A program made the position numbers and the translations under genes. Source: Helopsaltes ochotensis (lineage: Eukaryota > Chordata > Aves > Passeriformes > Locustellidae). Taken from it: a DNA stretch of 64,000 nucleotides. Each line of letters starts with the position of its first letter. Position 1 is the stretch's first letter. Of this stretch, positions 59,101-63,055 are shown in pieces. The notes beneath the pieces are model-generated. The model saw only the letters and a list, made by a program, of their open reading frames with translations. It made no database searches and was not told the origin of the DNA. The DNA lies in the NCBI GenBank assembly GCA_013400155.1, contig VXBM01000045.1, forward strand, positions 621,122-685,121. The letters run 5' to 3'.

Positions 59101-59576
59101 AACTGTGACTGAGGAAGCTTCAGGGCACTCAGTACTTAGGCCTGTACCTTGTTTTCACAGGGAGCACCAGGAGGCCCCTCACTGCCTCCCATCAGCTGCC
59201 CTCAAGCACAAAGGATCTCTCTCCATGGGCCAGTCTGTTCTCATTGTTTCACAAGCCAAACATGAGATAATGCTGATTTCACAGTTACCATGGTGGAGAA
59301 TTTGTCCTCCAACACATCATGTCAAATCAACCTAACAAGTTCAATAACCATTTGCCTTCTCATTTTACAGGCGTGGTATTGGTTTTTTCAGAATTGCTAG
59401 AACCCCATTGTGGTCTGACCTTACAAATAAATACAAACGCATAAGACCCTCACCTGTGCACTTGATACCATTTCCAATCCAGCCAGGGCTGCAGCTACAT
59501 TTGAAGCTTCCTGCTGTGTTTGTACATATGGCGTGCCTGTCGCAGTTATGGGCTCCAGTTTCACACTCATTGATAT
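25755..59576 (-). CDS. FBN1: Fibrillin-1, C-terminal 1550 residues, 34 coding exons (envelope)
   Basis: Fibrillin-1 is a secreted modular glycoprotein that assembles head to tail into the 10-12 nm microfibrils scaffolding elastic fibres and storing latent TGF-beta complexes and BMPs. The 34 exons correspond one to one with human exons 32-65 (classic numbering). They encode cbEGF18-22, TB4, cbEGF23-24, TB5, cbEGF25-31, TB6, cbEGF32-36, TB7, cbEGF37-43 and the C-terminal propeptide region. Each cbEGF keeps six Cys and the D-x-(D/N)-E-C calcium motif; each TB keeps eight Cys with the CCC triplet. The frame is open throughout with no frameshift or premature stop. Introns of 110 bases to 2.7 kb separate the exons; those not listed separately hold nothing I recognise. 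Exons 1-31 are outside the window. FBN2 is excluded by the C-terminal sequence and by DUT as neighbour. Confidence 0.97.
26145..26876 (-). other. FBN1: FBN1 last intron (732 bp)
   Basis: Minus-strand donor GTAATT, acceptor GTGCAG, phase 0. Several overlapping ORFs on both strands here (for example 26,290-26,645) have no domain and reflect low stop density. No repeat is recognised. Confidence 0.8.
26877..27051 (-). CDS. FBN1: FBN1 exon 64: C-terminal unique region with furin site
   Basis: The acceptor is TTCCTCAG and the donor GTAATT. The exon starts (G)-H-C-V-S-G-V-G-L-G-R-G, closing cbEGF43, then continues G-E-V-D-D-N-S-L-S-P-E-A-C-Y-E-C-K-I-N-G-Y. The proprotein convertase site R-G-R-K-R-R, then S-T-N-E-T, is intact: RKRR is coded by 26907-26918. 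Cleavage here is required for fibrillin assembly and frees asprosin. The end, T-A-S-E-A-E, is shorter than the human segment. The N-E-T glycosylation sequon is kept. Confidence 0.96.
26907..26918 (-). other. FBN1: Furin cleavage site RKRR in profibrillin-1
   Basis: The codons AGG-AAG-CGC-AGG encode R-K-R-R within P-K-R-G-R-K-R-R-S. Furin cuts after the last Arg in human profibrillin-1; the site is identical here. The downstream product is asprosin. Confidence 0.9.
27052..28077 (-). other. FBN1: FBN1 intron (1026 bp)
   Basis: Minus-strand donor GTAAGG and acceptor CCTCAG, phase 2. No repeat or coding segment is recognised. Confidence 0.75.
28078..28309 (-). CDS. FBN1: FBN1 exon 63: cbEGF42 and cbEGF43
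   Basis: This is the only exon in the window that codes two complete calcium-binding EGF domains. The acceptor is TTTTCCAG and the donor GTAAGG. cbEGF42 opens D-E-N-E-C-L-S-A-H-I-C; cbEGF43 opens D-I-N-E-C-G-S-A-Q-A-P-C. The exon ends Y-F-R-I-G-Q plus two bases of a Gly codon, so it leaves in phase 2, unlike the phase-1 exits of all the exons before it. These are the last EGF domains before the C-terminal region. Confidence 0.97.
28310..30363 (-). other. FBN1: FBN1 intron (2054 bp) with GC donor
   Basis: The intron starts GCAAGT and ends CCAG on the minus strand: a GC-AG intron. AT-dinucleotide runs (about 28,990-29,008) and an A-run (about 29,288) are present; no repeat family is recognised. 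Confidence 0.8.
30364..30483 (-). CDS. FBN1: FBN1 exon 62: cbEGF41
   Basis: The acceptor is CCCTTTTAG; the donor is non-canonical, TTG then GCAAGT. The domain opens D-V-D-E-C-D-G-N-H-R-C-Q-H-G-C and carries N-I-I-G-G-Y-R-C. It has 40 codons and six Cys. The frame continues cleanly into the next exon only if the GC donor is used. Confidence 0.96.
31304..31432 (-). CDS. FBN1: FBN1 exon 61: cbEGF40
   Basis: The acceptor is TTCCCTCAG and the donor GTGGGT. The domain opens D-N-N-E-C-A-T-E-I-N-I-C and carries N-T-P-G-S-F-V-C-E-C-Q-R-G-F. It has 43 codons, six Cys and an intact calcium motif. Confidence 0.96.
32214..32330 (-). CDS. FBN1: FBN1 exon 60: cbEGF39
   Basis: The acceptor is TTTTTTAG and the donor GTAGGT. 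The domain opens D-L-D-E-C-A-T-K-Q-H-N-C and carries N-T-I-G-G-F-T-C-K-C-P-P-G-F. It is one of the short domains (39 codons). Confidence 0.96.
33236..33358 (-). CDS. FBN1: FBN1 exon 59: cbEGF38
   Basis: The acceptor is CTTGTAG and the donor GTAAAA. The domain opens D-L-N-E-C-N-E-S-P-K-P-C and carries N-T-E-G-S-Y-Q-C-S-C-P-K-G-Y, ending with L-Q-E-D-G-R-S-C-K. It is almost identical to human cbEGF38. Confidence 0.97.
33574..33699 (-). CDS. FBN1: FBN1 exon 58: cbEGF37
   Basis: The acceptor is AATTGCAG and the donor GTAGGT. The domain opens D-I-D-E-C-K-V-I-H-D-V-C-R-N-G-E-C, the first domain after TB7, and carries N-E-R-G-T-Y-H-C-L-C. It has 42 codons and six Cys. Confidence 0.97.
34292..34498 (-). 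CDS. FBN1: FBN1 exon 57: TB7 domain (single exon)
   Basis: The acceptor is CTTCCAG and the donor GTACTT. Sixty-nine codons open D-N-R-E-G-Y-C-F-T-E-V-L, with the CCC triplet in K-S-E-C-C-C-D-G-G-R-G-W-G and the final Cys in F-K-K-L-C-P-H-G-R-G-Y. All eight Cys of a TGF-beta-binding-protein-like (8-Cys) domain are in this one exon, whereas TB4, TB5 and TB6 are each split before the last Cys. Confidence 0.97.
35036..35161 (-). CDS. FBN1: FBN1 exon 56: cbEGF36
   Basis: The acceptor is AACGCAG and the donor GTAAGT. The domain opens D-E-N-E-C-Q-T-K-P-G-L-C-E-N-G-R-C and carries N-T-V-G-S-Y-R-C-E-C-N-E-G-F. It has 42 codons and six Cys. Confidence 0.97.
35767..35898 (-). CDS. FBN1: FBN1 exon 55: cbEGF35
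   Basis: The acceptor is GTTTTAG and the donor GTAAGT. The domain opens D-Q-N-E-C-E-E-G-I-H-D-C and carries K-N-L-I-G-T-Y-M-C-I-C-G-P-G-Y-Q-R-R-P-D-G. It is the longest single EGF here (44 codons). Human has D-E-D-E-C (from memory), so the second and third positions of the calcium motif differ but still fit the consensus. Confidence 0.96.
36327..36449 (-). CDS. FBN1: FBN1 exon 54: cbEGF34
   Basis: The acceptor is CACATCCAG and the donor GTAAAG. The domain opens D-V-N-E-C-I-Q-N-P-L-L-C-A-F-R-C and carries N-T-F-G-S-Y-E-C-K-C-P-G-G-Y-V-L-R-E-D. The exon is locally GC-rich compared with its introns. Confidence 0.97.
36450..38040 (-). other. FBN1: FBN1 intron (1591 bp) containing an ancient CR1 copy
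   Basis: Minus-strand donor GTGAGA and acceptor ATCCAG. The central part (about 37,290-37,690) resembles an old CR1-type LINE 3' region; the rest shows nothing recognisable. Confidence 0.75.
37290..37690 (-). mobile_element. Ancient CR1-type LINE fragment
   Basis: The plus strand shows, in order, GCAAAGGGTTCCACAACTTAA, a TATAAAATCATATATCTCTTC block, TTCTCTTTGTGCATTTTCAA followed by a TTCTAAT box, and ATGGGACACCAAAGCATG, then AATATTCAACCTAGGGGTACCA. This order matches the reverse complement of the old amniote CR1 3' region known from turtles and crocodilians (TTCCACA..., CTCTATCATATC, CCCTTCTCTGAACCTTTTCC, GGGGCGACCAGAACTG, GTATTCAAGATG), as recalled. The divergence is high, so the insertion is old. 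Confidence 0.6.
38041..38160 (-). CDS. FBN1: FBN1 exon 53: cbEGF33
   Basis: The acceptor is ATTTGCAG and the donor GTGAGA. The domain opens D-T-D-E-C-A-V-G-N-P-C-G-N-G-T-C and carries N-V-I-G-G-F-E-C-T-C-V-E-G-F-E-P-G. It has 40 codons. With cbEGF32 it forms the pair whose calcium-bound rod structure was solved for human fibrillin-1. Confidence 0.97.
38291..38462 (-). mobile_element. CR1 LINE 3' fragment within a short FBN1 intron
   Basis: The plus strand shows CCACAGATTCCTAGAATAA, TTTGGGATTTCTAGAGG, AGAGCAGGGCAAACTTGGAG, CAGATTGCTCAGGCCCTG and GGGATGAAGACTCCACAA. These are in the order of the reverse complement of an avian CR1 subfamily 3' end. It occupies about half of the 361-bp intron between cbEGF32 and cbEGF33 and ends about 60 bases from the cbEGF32 exon. 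It is inserted in the same transcriptional sense as FBN1. Confidence 0.8.
38522..38638 (-). CDS. FBN1: FBN1 exon 52: cbEGF32
   Basis: The acceptor is TGGTTAAG, an AAG rather than the usual CAG or TAG; the donor is GTAAGT. The domain opens D-V-D-E-C-L-D-P-D-N-C-K-F-G-Q-C and carries N-T-D-G-S-F-R-C-E-C-P-Y-G-Y. It has 39 codons and six Cys. Confidence 0.96.
39341..39406 (-). CDS. FBN1: FBN1 exon 51: TB6 domain, second part
   Basis: A small 66-base exon with acceptor TTTTTCAG and donor GTAAGT. It reads (E)-A-F-R-Q-I-C-P-F-G-I-G-I-L-V-G-P-G-D-E and carries the eighth Cys of TB6 and the linker to cbEGF32. The human counterpart ends in P-D-D-S-A-V (from memory), so the linker is the variable part. 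Confidence 0.94.
39407..40785 (-). other. FBN1: FBN1 intron (1379 bp) inside TB6
   Basis: It separates the seventh from the eighth Cys of TB6. AT-rich; no repeat or hidden exon is recognised. Confidence 0.75.
40786..40935 (-). CDS. FBN1: FBN1 exon 50: TB6 domain, first part
   Basis: The acceptor is CTGTGCAG and the donor GTGAGT. It opens D-L-R-V-S-Y-C-F-T-K-F-E-D-G-K-C, with S-R-N-H-S-K-Q-E-C-C-C-A-L-K-G and G-W-G-D-P-C-E-L-C-P. It holds seven of the eight Cys and an N-H-S glycosylation sequon. Confidence 0.97.
40936..42881 (-). other. FBN1: FBN1 intron (1946 bp) between cbEGF31 and TB6
   Basis: Minus-strand donor GTAAGT, acceptor GTGCAG. No repeat family, RNA gene or extra exon is recognised. 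Confidence 0.7.
42882..43007 (-). CDS. FBN1: FBN1 exon 49: cbEGF31
   Basis: The acceptor is TTCTTACAG and the donor GTAAGT. The domain opens D-I-D-E-C-V-E-Q-P-E-I-C-A-L-G-T-C and carries N-T-P-G-S-F-K-C-L-C-P-E-G-F. It has 42 codons and six Cys. Confidence 0.97.
43450..43569 (-). CDS. FBN1: FBN1 exon 48: cbEGF30
   Basis: The acceptor is CTTCTAG and the donor GTGTGT. The domain opens D-I-N-E-C-A-L-E-P-G-K-C-S-P-G-T-C and carries N-L-D-G-S-F-R-C-I-C-P-P-G-Y. It has 40 codons. Confidence 0.96.
43816..43944 (-). CDS. FBN1: FBN1 exon 47: cbEGF29
   Basis: The acceptor is TTTCTTAG and the donor GTGAGT. The domain opens D-V-D-E-C-A-S-G-N-G-M-L-C-R-N-G-Q-C and carries N-T-I-G-S-F-Q-C-L-C-N-D-G-Y. 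It has 43 codons. Confidence 0.97.
44234..44277. repeat. Short tandem duplication, about 2.2 copies of a 20-base unit
   Basis: AGAAGATGGTACTT occurs at 44234-44247 and again at 44254-44267, with a partial third AGAAG at 44273. It lies in the intron between cbEGF28 and cbEGF29. Confidence 0.8.
44321..44437 (-). CDS. FBN1: FBN1 exon 46: cbEGF28
   Basis: The acceptor is CTCTGCAG and the donor GTGAGC. The domain opens D-I-N-E-C-E-R-D-A-C-G-N-G-T-C-R-N and carries N-T-I-G-S-F-N-C-R-C-N-L-G-F. It is a short form of 39 codons with six Cys and an N-G-T sequon. Confidence 0.96.
   Translation of the reverse strand, partial: TLMSAREMPAAMGPAGTPSAPSTAAATWASSSHTTTTA
45127..45252 (-). CDS. FBN1: FBN1 exon 45: cbEGF27
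   Basis: The acceptor is GTTCTCAG; the donor is non-canonical, TAG then GCAAGT. The domain opens D-R-N-E-C-Q-E-I-P-N-I-C-S-H-G-Q-C and carries D-T-V-G-S-F-Y-C-I-C, with Asp in place of the usual Asn before T-x-G-S. It has 42 codons. The phase-1 junction to cbEGF28 works only with the GC donor. Confidence 0.96.
   Translation of the reverse strand: MGMNVKKFPISAAMGSVLTLLEVSTAFVTMDSKPMMTGQCV
45253..47990 (-). other. FBN1: FBN1 intron (2738 bp), longest complete intron in the window
   Basis: Minus-strand donor GTGAGT, acceptor TCTCAG. AT-rich; no repeat family or extra exon is recognised. Confidence 0.7.
47991..48113 (-). CDS. FBN1: FBN1 exon 44: cbEGF26
   Basis: The acceptor is TTGGCAG and the donor GTGAGT. 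The domain opens D-I-D-E-C-Q-N-G-P-V-C-Q-Q-N-A-E-C and carries N-T-A-G-S-Y-R-C-D-C-K-P-G-Y. The exon is GC-rich compared with its flanks. Confidence 0.97.
48114..48873 (-). other. FBN1: FBN1 intron (760 bp) with A-runs
   Basis: It holds several plus-strand A-runs, the longest 14 bases at about 48,487-48,500, that is T-runs in the FBN1 transcript. No other feature is seen. Confidence 0.7.
48874..48999 (-). CDS. FBN1: FBN1 exon 43: cbEGF25
   Basis: The acceptor is CTTGCAG; the donor GTAGAA matches the consensus only weakly beyond GT-A. The domain opens D-I-D-E-C-R-E-I-P-G-V-C-E-N-G-I-C and carries N-M-V-G-S-F-R-C-E-C-P-V-G-F. It is the first domain after TB5 and almost identical to human. Confidence 0.97.
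49000..51155 (-). other. FBN1: FBN1 intron (2156 bp) between TB5 and cbEGF25
   Basis: It contains a GT-rich stretch (about 49,771-49,813, plus strand) and a GC-richer patch at about 50,000-50,300 with overlapping ORFs lacking any domain. No repeat family is recognised. Confidence 0.7.
51156..51227 (-). CDS. FBN1: FBN1 exon 42: TB5 domain, second part
   Basis: The acceptor is GTTGCAG and the donor GTGAGC. The 72-base exon reads (D)-E-F-S-T-L-C-G-S-Q-R-P-G-F-F-I-D-I-Y-T and then G-L-P-V. It carries the eighth Cys of TB5 and the linker to cbEGF25, very close to human. Confidence 0.96.
52097..52255 (-). CDS. FBN1: FBN1 exon 41: TB5 domain, first part
   Basis: The acceptor is TTCACAG and the donor GTACGG. 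It opens D-M-R-R-S-L-C-Y-R-N-Y-Y, continues through N-M-T-K-K-M-C-C-C-S-Y-N-I-G and ends C-E-Q-C-P-I-P-S-T. It holds seven Cys and two glycosylation sequons (N-Q-T, N-M-T). TB5 has been implicated in acromelic dysplasias in human. Sequence identity to human looks nearly complete. Confidence 0.97.
52366..52488 (-). CDS. FBN1: FBN1 exon 40: cbEGF24
   Basis: The acceptor is GTTCTAG and the donor GTATGT. The domain opens D-V-N-E-C-E-T-P-G-I-C-G-P-G-T-C and carries N-T-V-G-N-Y-T-C-I-C-P-P-D-Y. It has 41 codons and an N-Y-T sequon. Only 110 bases separate it from the TB5 exon. Confidence 0.97.
52828..52953 (-). CDS. FBN1: FBN1 exon 39: cbEGF23
   Basis: The acceptor is TTGGACAG and the donor GTATGC. 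The domain opens D-I-D-E-C-Q-E-L-P-G-L-C-Q-G-G-K-C and carries N-T-F-G-S-F-Q-C-Q-C-P-S-G-Y-Y-L. It is the first domain after TB4. The intron to TB4 is only 114 bases. Confidence 0.97.
53068..53136 (-). CDS. FBN1: FBN1 exon 38: TB4 domain, second part
   Basis: A 69-base exon with acceptor GTTTTCAG and donor GTAATG. It completes a split Thr codon and reads E-Y-K-V-L-C-P-G-G-E-G-F-R-P-N-P-I-T-V-I. It carries the eighth Cys of TB4. Confidence 0.96.
53525..53689 (-). CDS. FBN1: FBN1 exon 37: TB4 domain, first part, with RGD
   Basis: The acceptor is GTGAATAG and the donor GTAAGT. It opens D-T-R-S-G-N-C-Y-L-D-I-K-T-R-G-D-N-G and continues through S-N-E-I-G-V-G-V-S-K-A-S-C-C-C-S-L-G-K-A. The RGD tripeptide sits in the exposed loop used by integrins alpha-v-beta-3, alpha-5-beta-1 and alpha-v-beta-6 in human fibrillin-1. 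Seven of the eight Cys are here. The residues around the loop are among the less conserved of the exon (K-T-R-G-D here, R-P-R-G-D in human from memory). Confidence 0.97.
53643..53651 (-). other. FBN1: RGD integrin-binding motif in TB4
   Basis: The codons CGG-GGA-GAT encode R-G-D in T-R-G-D-N-G-G. This is the only RGD that I see in the fibrillin-1 exons of this window and matches the single conserved human site. Confidence 0.93.
54567..54689 (-). CDS. FBN1: FBN1 exon 36: cbEGF22
   Basis: The acceptor is TCTTGCAG and the donor GTAAGG. The domain opens D-V-N-E-C-A-D-P-T-T-C-I-S-G-T-C and carries N-T-A-G-S-Y-T-C-E-C-P-P-D-F, ending P-T-R-V-G-C-V. It packs against TB4 in the known cbEGF22-TB4-cbEGF23 structure. 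Confidence 0.97.
55187..55309 (-). CDS. FBN1: FBN1 exon 35: cbEGF21
   Basis: The acceptor is TTAATCAG and the donor GTAAAA. The domain opens D-I-D-E-C-S-L-P-N-I-C-V-Y-G-T-C and carries N-L-P-G-L-F-R-C-E-C-E-V-G-Y-E-L-D. It is almost identical to human. Confidence 0.97.
55310..56855 (-). other. FBN1: FBN1 intron (1546 bp)
   Basis: Minus-strand donor GTAATT, acceptor AATCAG. It holds a short direct repeat (TGTATGCATT twice, about 56,449-56,468); otherwise nothing is recognised. Confidence 0.7.
56856..56981 (-). CDS. FBN1: FBN1 exon 34: cbEGF20
   Basis: The acceptor is TTTTGCAG and the donor GTAATT. The domain opens D-L-D-E-C-S-E-N-L-N-L-C-E-N-G-Q-C and carries N-A-P-G-G-Y-R-C-E-C-D-M-G-F. It has 42 codons and six Cys. 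Confidence 0.97.
56982..58761 (-). other. FBN1: FBN1 intron (1780 bp)
   Basis: Minus-strand donor GTGAGC, acceptor TTGCAG. It has an A-run at about 57,339-57,350 and a GC-richer patch at about 58,020-58,150; no repeat family is recognised. Confidence 0.7.
58762..58884 (-). CDS. FBN1: FBN1 exon 33: cbEGF19
   Basis: The acceptor ends TTTTAAAG, preceded by a long T/C tract; the donor is GTGAGC. The domain opens D-L-D-E-C-S-N-G-T-H-M-C-S-P-H-A-D-C and carries N-T-M-G-S-Y-R-C-L-C-K-E-G-Y. It has 41 codons, six Cys and an N-G-T sequon. Confidence 0.97.
59454..59576 (-). CDS. FBN1: FBN1 exon 32: cbEGF18
   Basis: The acceptor is GTTTACAG and the donor GTGAGG. The domain opens D-I-N-E-C-E-T-G-A-H-N-C-D-R-H-A-I-C and carries N-T-A-G-S-F-K-C-S-C-S-P-G-W. 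It is the most 5' FBN1 exon in the window and the last exon of the region (exons 24-32) linked to neonatal Marfan syndrome in human. Confidence 0.97.
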
Positions 59577-61110
59577 CTGTAAACAGAGATGTTTGAGGAG
59601 CTCATGGAACACACTTTCTCATAGCCAGATAACTGATAGTAGAATTTCTCAAGAAAGGCAATGTGGACATGAAAGCAAACCTGCATTTCTTTACAACATG
59701 ACATTGAAAAAGGAAGCTGAAGAAAAAATCACAACAAAGCAAAGCAAAGGAAAGCAAAGAAGCATGTAGGACATTTCAAACACGCTGCCCCACTACCTGT
59801 TCTTCTGATAGGCGTATAAAGCAGTGATGCTGCACATCACTTCAAAGTCTATATTGAAGAAGGAAAACAGTAACTCAGAAGACAGCCTTCCAAGTGTGCC
59901 CATCCTAGAGAGATAGGCAGAGTCTGCAGAGAGGGACTACATTGGTGGCTCCACGCTGCAGAGTTTGCTAAAAGTCTCAGAGGATACTGCTGCCCAGGGA
60001 CCCCTGGAGTGCAGCACTCCCACAGCCTCCACTGTTTGCACAGATGCTGATCAACACCAGCTGCCCCAAGGATTGTCCCCAGGCAGGGAATGAAGCAGGT
60101 TCTGCTTGGCCAGAGGCTGTGTGCAAGGTGGGGGACAGGCTGTACCACTGTGTTTACCAAGACAGCTGAGGAGCTCATCAGGCAGGCAGTTTATTAGGAG
60201 GAACTCAGGAGACCCAACACAGTGGGAAGAAGTCAGCGTCCTTGGAGACACCAGGACACAAGTCATCCAATCTTCAACATACCTGGTCATATCAGCACAT
60301 TCTATTTCAGTACTTGCTATTTTCACCTTGTTTTCATTTTTGGGCATTCTCTGGCAATGTCAAAATGTATAGACTGCAAAACCCAAATTGAACTCGATTC
60401 TTCCTTCCCACAAAACATTATTAATGCTCCATGTAAGTAGTTGGAGAATGTATAAACTAAACAGCCAAGTTTTCAGAAATTACTACTGGTAACAGAAACA
60501 AAACTGGCAGGAATTTTCTTGCCTATCTGAGCTTTGGATTTTACAGTATTTTCTGCAACTGAGCTATCAAACTGCACTTTACTTCCATGCAGAAGGTAAC
60601 TTACCTAGAGTTCACATCAAACCACTTAAAACAGAAACCCATTTTTTTAGCCTTCCCAGGTGTCTTTGATGTTGCTGTAAGCCAAATCATCTCACTCTGT
60701 AAAACAGCTGATGGAAAGGGAAAACAAGCTCACAACTCTACATGATTCCACAGACAAAAACCCAGCTCAGTTCCTCCTCAAGATGATGATTAAGAAAAGG
60801 TATAGGCCATCAAATATGTAATAACCTTTGGGATTTTCAGCCCCAAAATCTTGAATTTCCCTGTGATTTTACCTGAAAACAATTAGCTCTTTATAGAGGG
60901 CAAGGTTGTGGAACTAATTCAGAAAGTGCAAAAACACTTCCTTAGGTTTTTCTGTTCACACTGCTATAAACAAAAGGCTGTGTCCTTTCACTATGCCATG
61001 TACACATATTTTGCCTTTTCACAAAAGCAACACATGACTTCAAGAAGCAGACAACGTCTGTCTATTATCCTAAAATGAAATACTCAAGGCCATAAAAGAC
61101 CCAAACCAAC

Positions 61111-61305
61111 TGCTGGTTGGGAGGGATGGGTGTTTGTTTGGTGAGTATTATGCTTGCTTGGGGTTTTTTTGTTCTTGAAATTTTGGGAGGGGAGGGTTCT
61201 GTTATTTGTTTTTTGGGGGTTTTGCTTTGTTGTTTGTTTGGTTTTATTTGATTGGTTTTTGGTGGGTTGGCTTTTAATTGTTTGGAGTTTTTTTAGTGTG
61301 TTGAA
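61111..61305 (+). repeat. G/T-rich low-complexity tract
   Basis: The plus strand is almost only G and T over about 190 bases, with G-runs such as GGGAGGGATGGG, GGGAGGGGAGGG and GGGGG separated by T-runs. It is G-quadruplex-prone on the plus strand; the FBN1 transcript carries the C/A-rich complement. Confidence 0.75.
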
Positions 61306-62669
61306 GTGGAATTTAGTCCAATCTTACTTTTCTGAGTCTCTTTCTAAGTGAGTGTTGCTTTGACTGAAAACCCAGACAAGAGCATTGCCATAATCTGAGT
61401 GCTGACATCGAGATATGAATCTAAATCGGGCAGCTGGAATCTACCATTAATGAATTTTAACTCCACCAAAAGGCCTGAAAACATGCAAATGGACACTTAC
61501 TTTTTAAAACTTAAAAAAAGGGGCAGGAGCAAATAATCTCAGAGCAGTGTTGCCTTCAGCATGTGCAGAAACTCATATGAAGATAACATCACCCTAAACA
61601 GGAAATTCGCGTCTGTCAAAAAATCTTAAGGGTGGCCTAAAAAAAAGCAACTCATTTGGCTTGAAGAAAGACTGGAAGGAATTTAGAGAGGTCAGCTACA
61701 GTATACACTGACATAAAAAAGCTGAGGCAAACCCTCTATATTTTAACCTTTACATGATTTTAAACCCCAAACTGTTAAATCACTGCTCACATTAAGACTC
61801 CACTGTATTTGACTATTTGATGCTTTGAAACATACAATCACAAGTTTCCTCATACCCTGCAGAGCACAACAAAACACCGCAAAAAAACCCATCACCAGTA
61901 GAGTAGTTTCTGCCAAGAATTTTTTTAAACCACCAGCAAACACAAACAGAAACTTGCATGCAACAGCTACACCGCAATGAAGTCATGCTCAGGCTCAAAC
62001 TTAAGAAAACCCAAGTCAAAATTTCCACTCTCCATAAAGTGATGGGGACTCCATCCCCCCAAGCACTGACCCACTGACACATTGTACCTGAGAGCCCCCA
62101 CTAACACCTCCCAGTGGAACAGCAGCACCACAACACTGGGGCCCTTGCAGTGAGCACTTGCTCCCCATCAGCTGTTTGACACACACTCTAAAAAGTTTAG
62201 AATCTTCTTTGGGATGAAATCTCCAATTATATATCCAAATACAAGTATTTATAATGGGATCAACTTTCTCAAGCATCAGCCACTGAAATCTCATTCCACT
62301 TGCTTTGAATAAAAAAAAAGCTTTTCTTCAGTAAAAATTTTCAATAGATTTCAATACGTTTTTGTTTAGGTAAAGATCAAATAGAGAATGCAAATTGTGT
62401 TCTCTAATACCACCTACCTTTAAAGGGACATTGCAGGGCTTATTTCCATGATGCATGGAAAGGTTTTTCAGATACTTAAAGCTGATTGAGGCATATAAAA
62501 TACCATCACTGGCTTCATCCCAGATTTTACTTCTTTTCTCCTGTGTTTAACTCAGATGTTGTTTTGCTATAATCCCTATTTTCTCTCCTTTCATTGCACA
62601 GCTGAGTTATAAGTCTACATTTATTGCACTGCAATTATTTCCAAGGCAAAAGAGATCTCAGACTAAAAA

Positions 62670-62740
62670 TGGTCCTGTGTAAAAGGTGAACTGAAATCAA
62701 TGGAATTCATGCCTGCTTATACTGGAGCTTAATATGGATT
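62670..62740. repeat. Ancient amniote repeat fragment (candidate)
   Basis: GAACTGAAATCAATGGAATT, then CATGCCTGCTTATACTGGAG, resembles the old reptile/bird repeat with GACTTCAATGGAGTT and ATTTACACCAGTG boxes (recalled). It is short and diverged, so the call is tentative. Confidence 0.4.
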
Positions 62741-62998
62741 TATGTTGCCATAAGTATTGAATTATGGCTTCATAGAATGAAACAGAAAAAGGAGAAGTTG
62801 AGCTCTGTAGGGGAAAAATTAACTCAATATCTTTAATAAAAGCACGAGTCCAGCCTGTTCTGCCTGCATGGCAGTACAAACAGTACTATACTCTTCAAAT
62901 ACTCCAGCTATTTTCATTAAATTGTCTGAAGACAAAGGCATTACTCGATCTGAGTAAAGGTATCAAGACCCAAAGAGCACCAACAAGGACACTACTGA

Positions 62999-63055
62999 AG
63001 TCAGGGTTTCACACAATGATGGCCTATTCCCACTGACTTCATGGGGATTTTCACT
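62999..63055. repeat. Ancient amniote repeat fragment (candidate)
   Basis: TTCCCACTGACTTCATGGGG followed by ATTTTCAC resembles the same repeat family's CCATTGACTTCAATGGGG core. Tentative. Confidence 0.35.

Noticed and set aside
25755..59576. FBN2 or FBN3 instead of FBN1
   Set aside because: The C-terminal region, furin-site context, TB4-TB7 sequences and the DUT neighbour all fit FBN1; exon count from cbEGF18 onward matches human FBN1.
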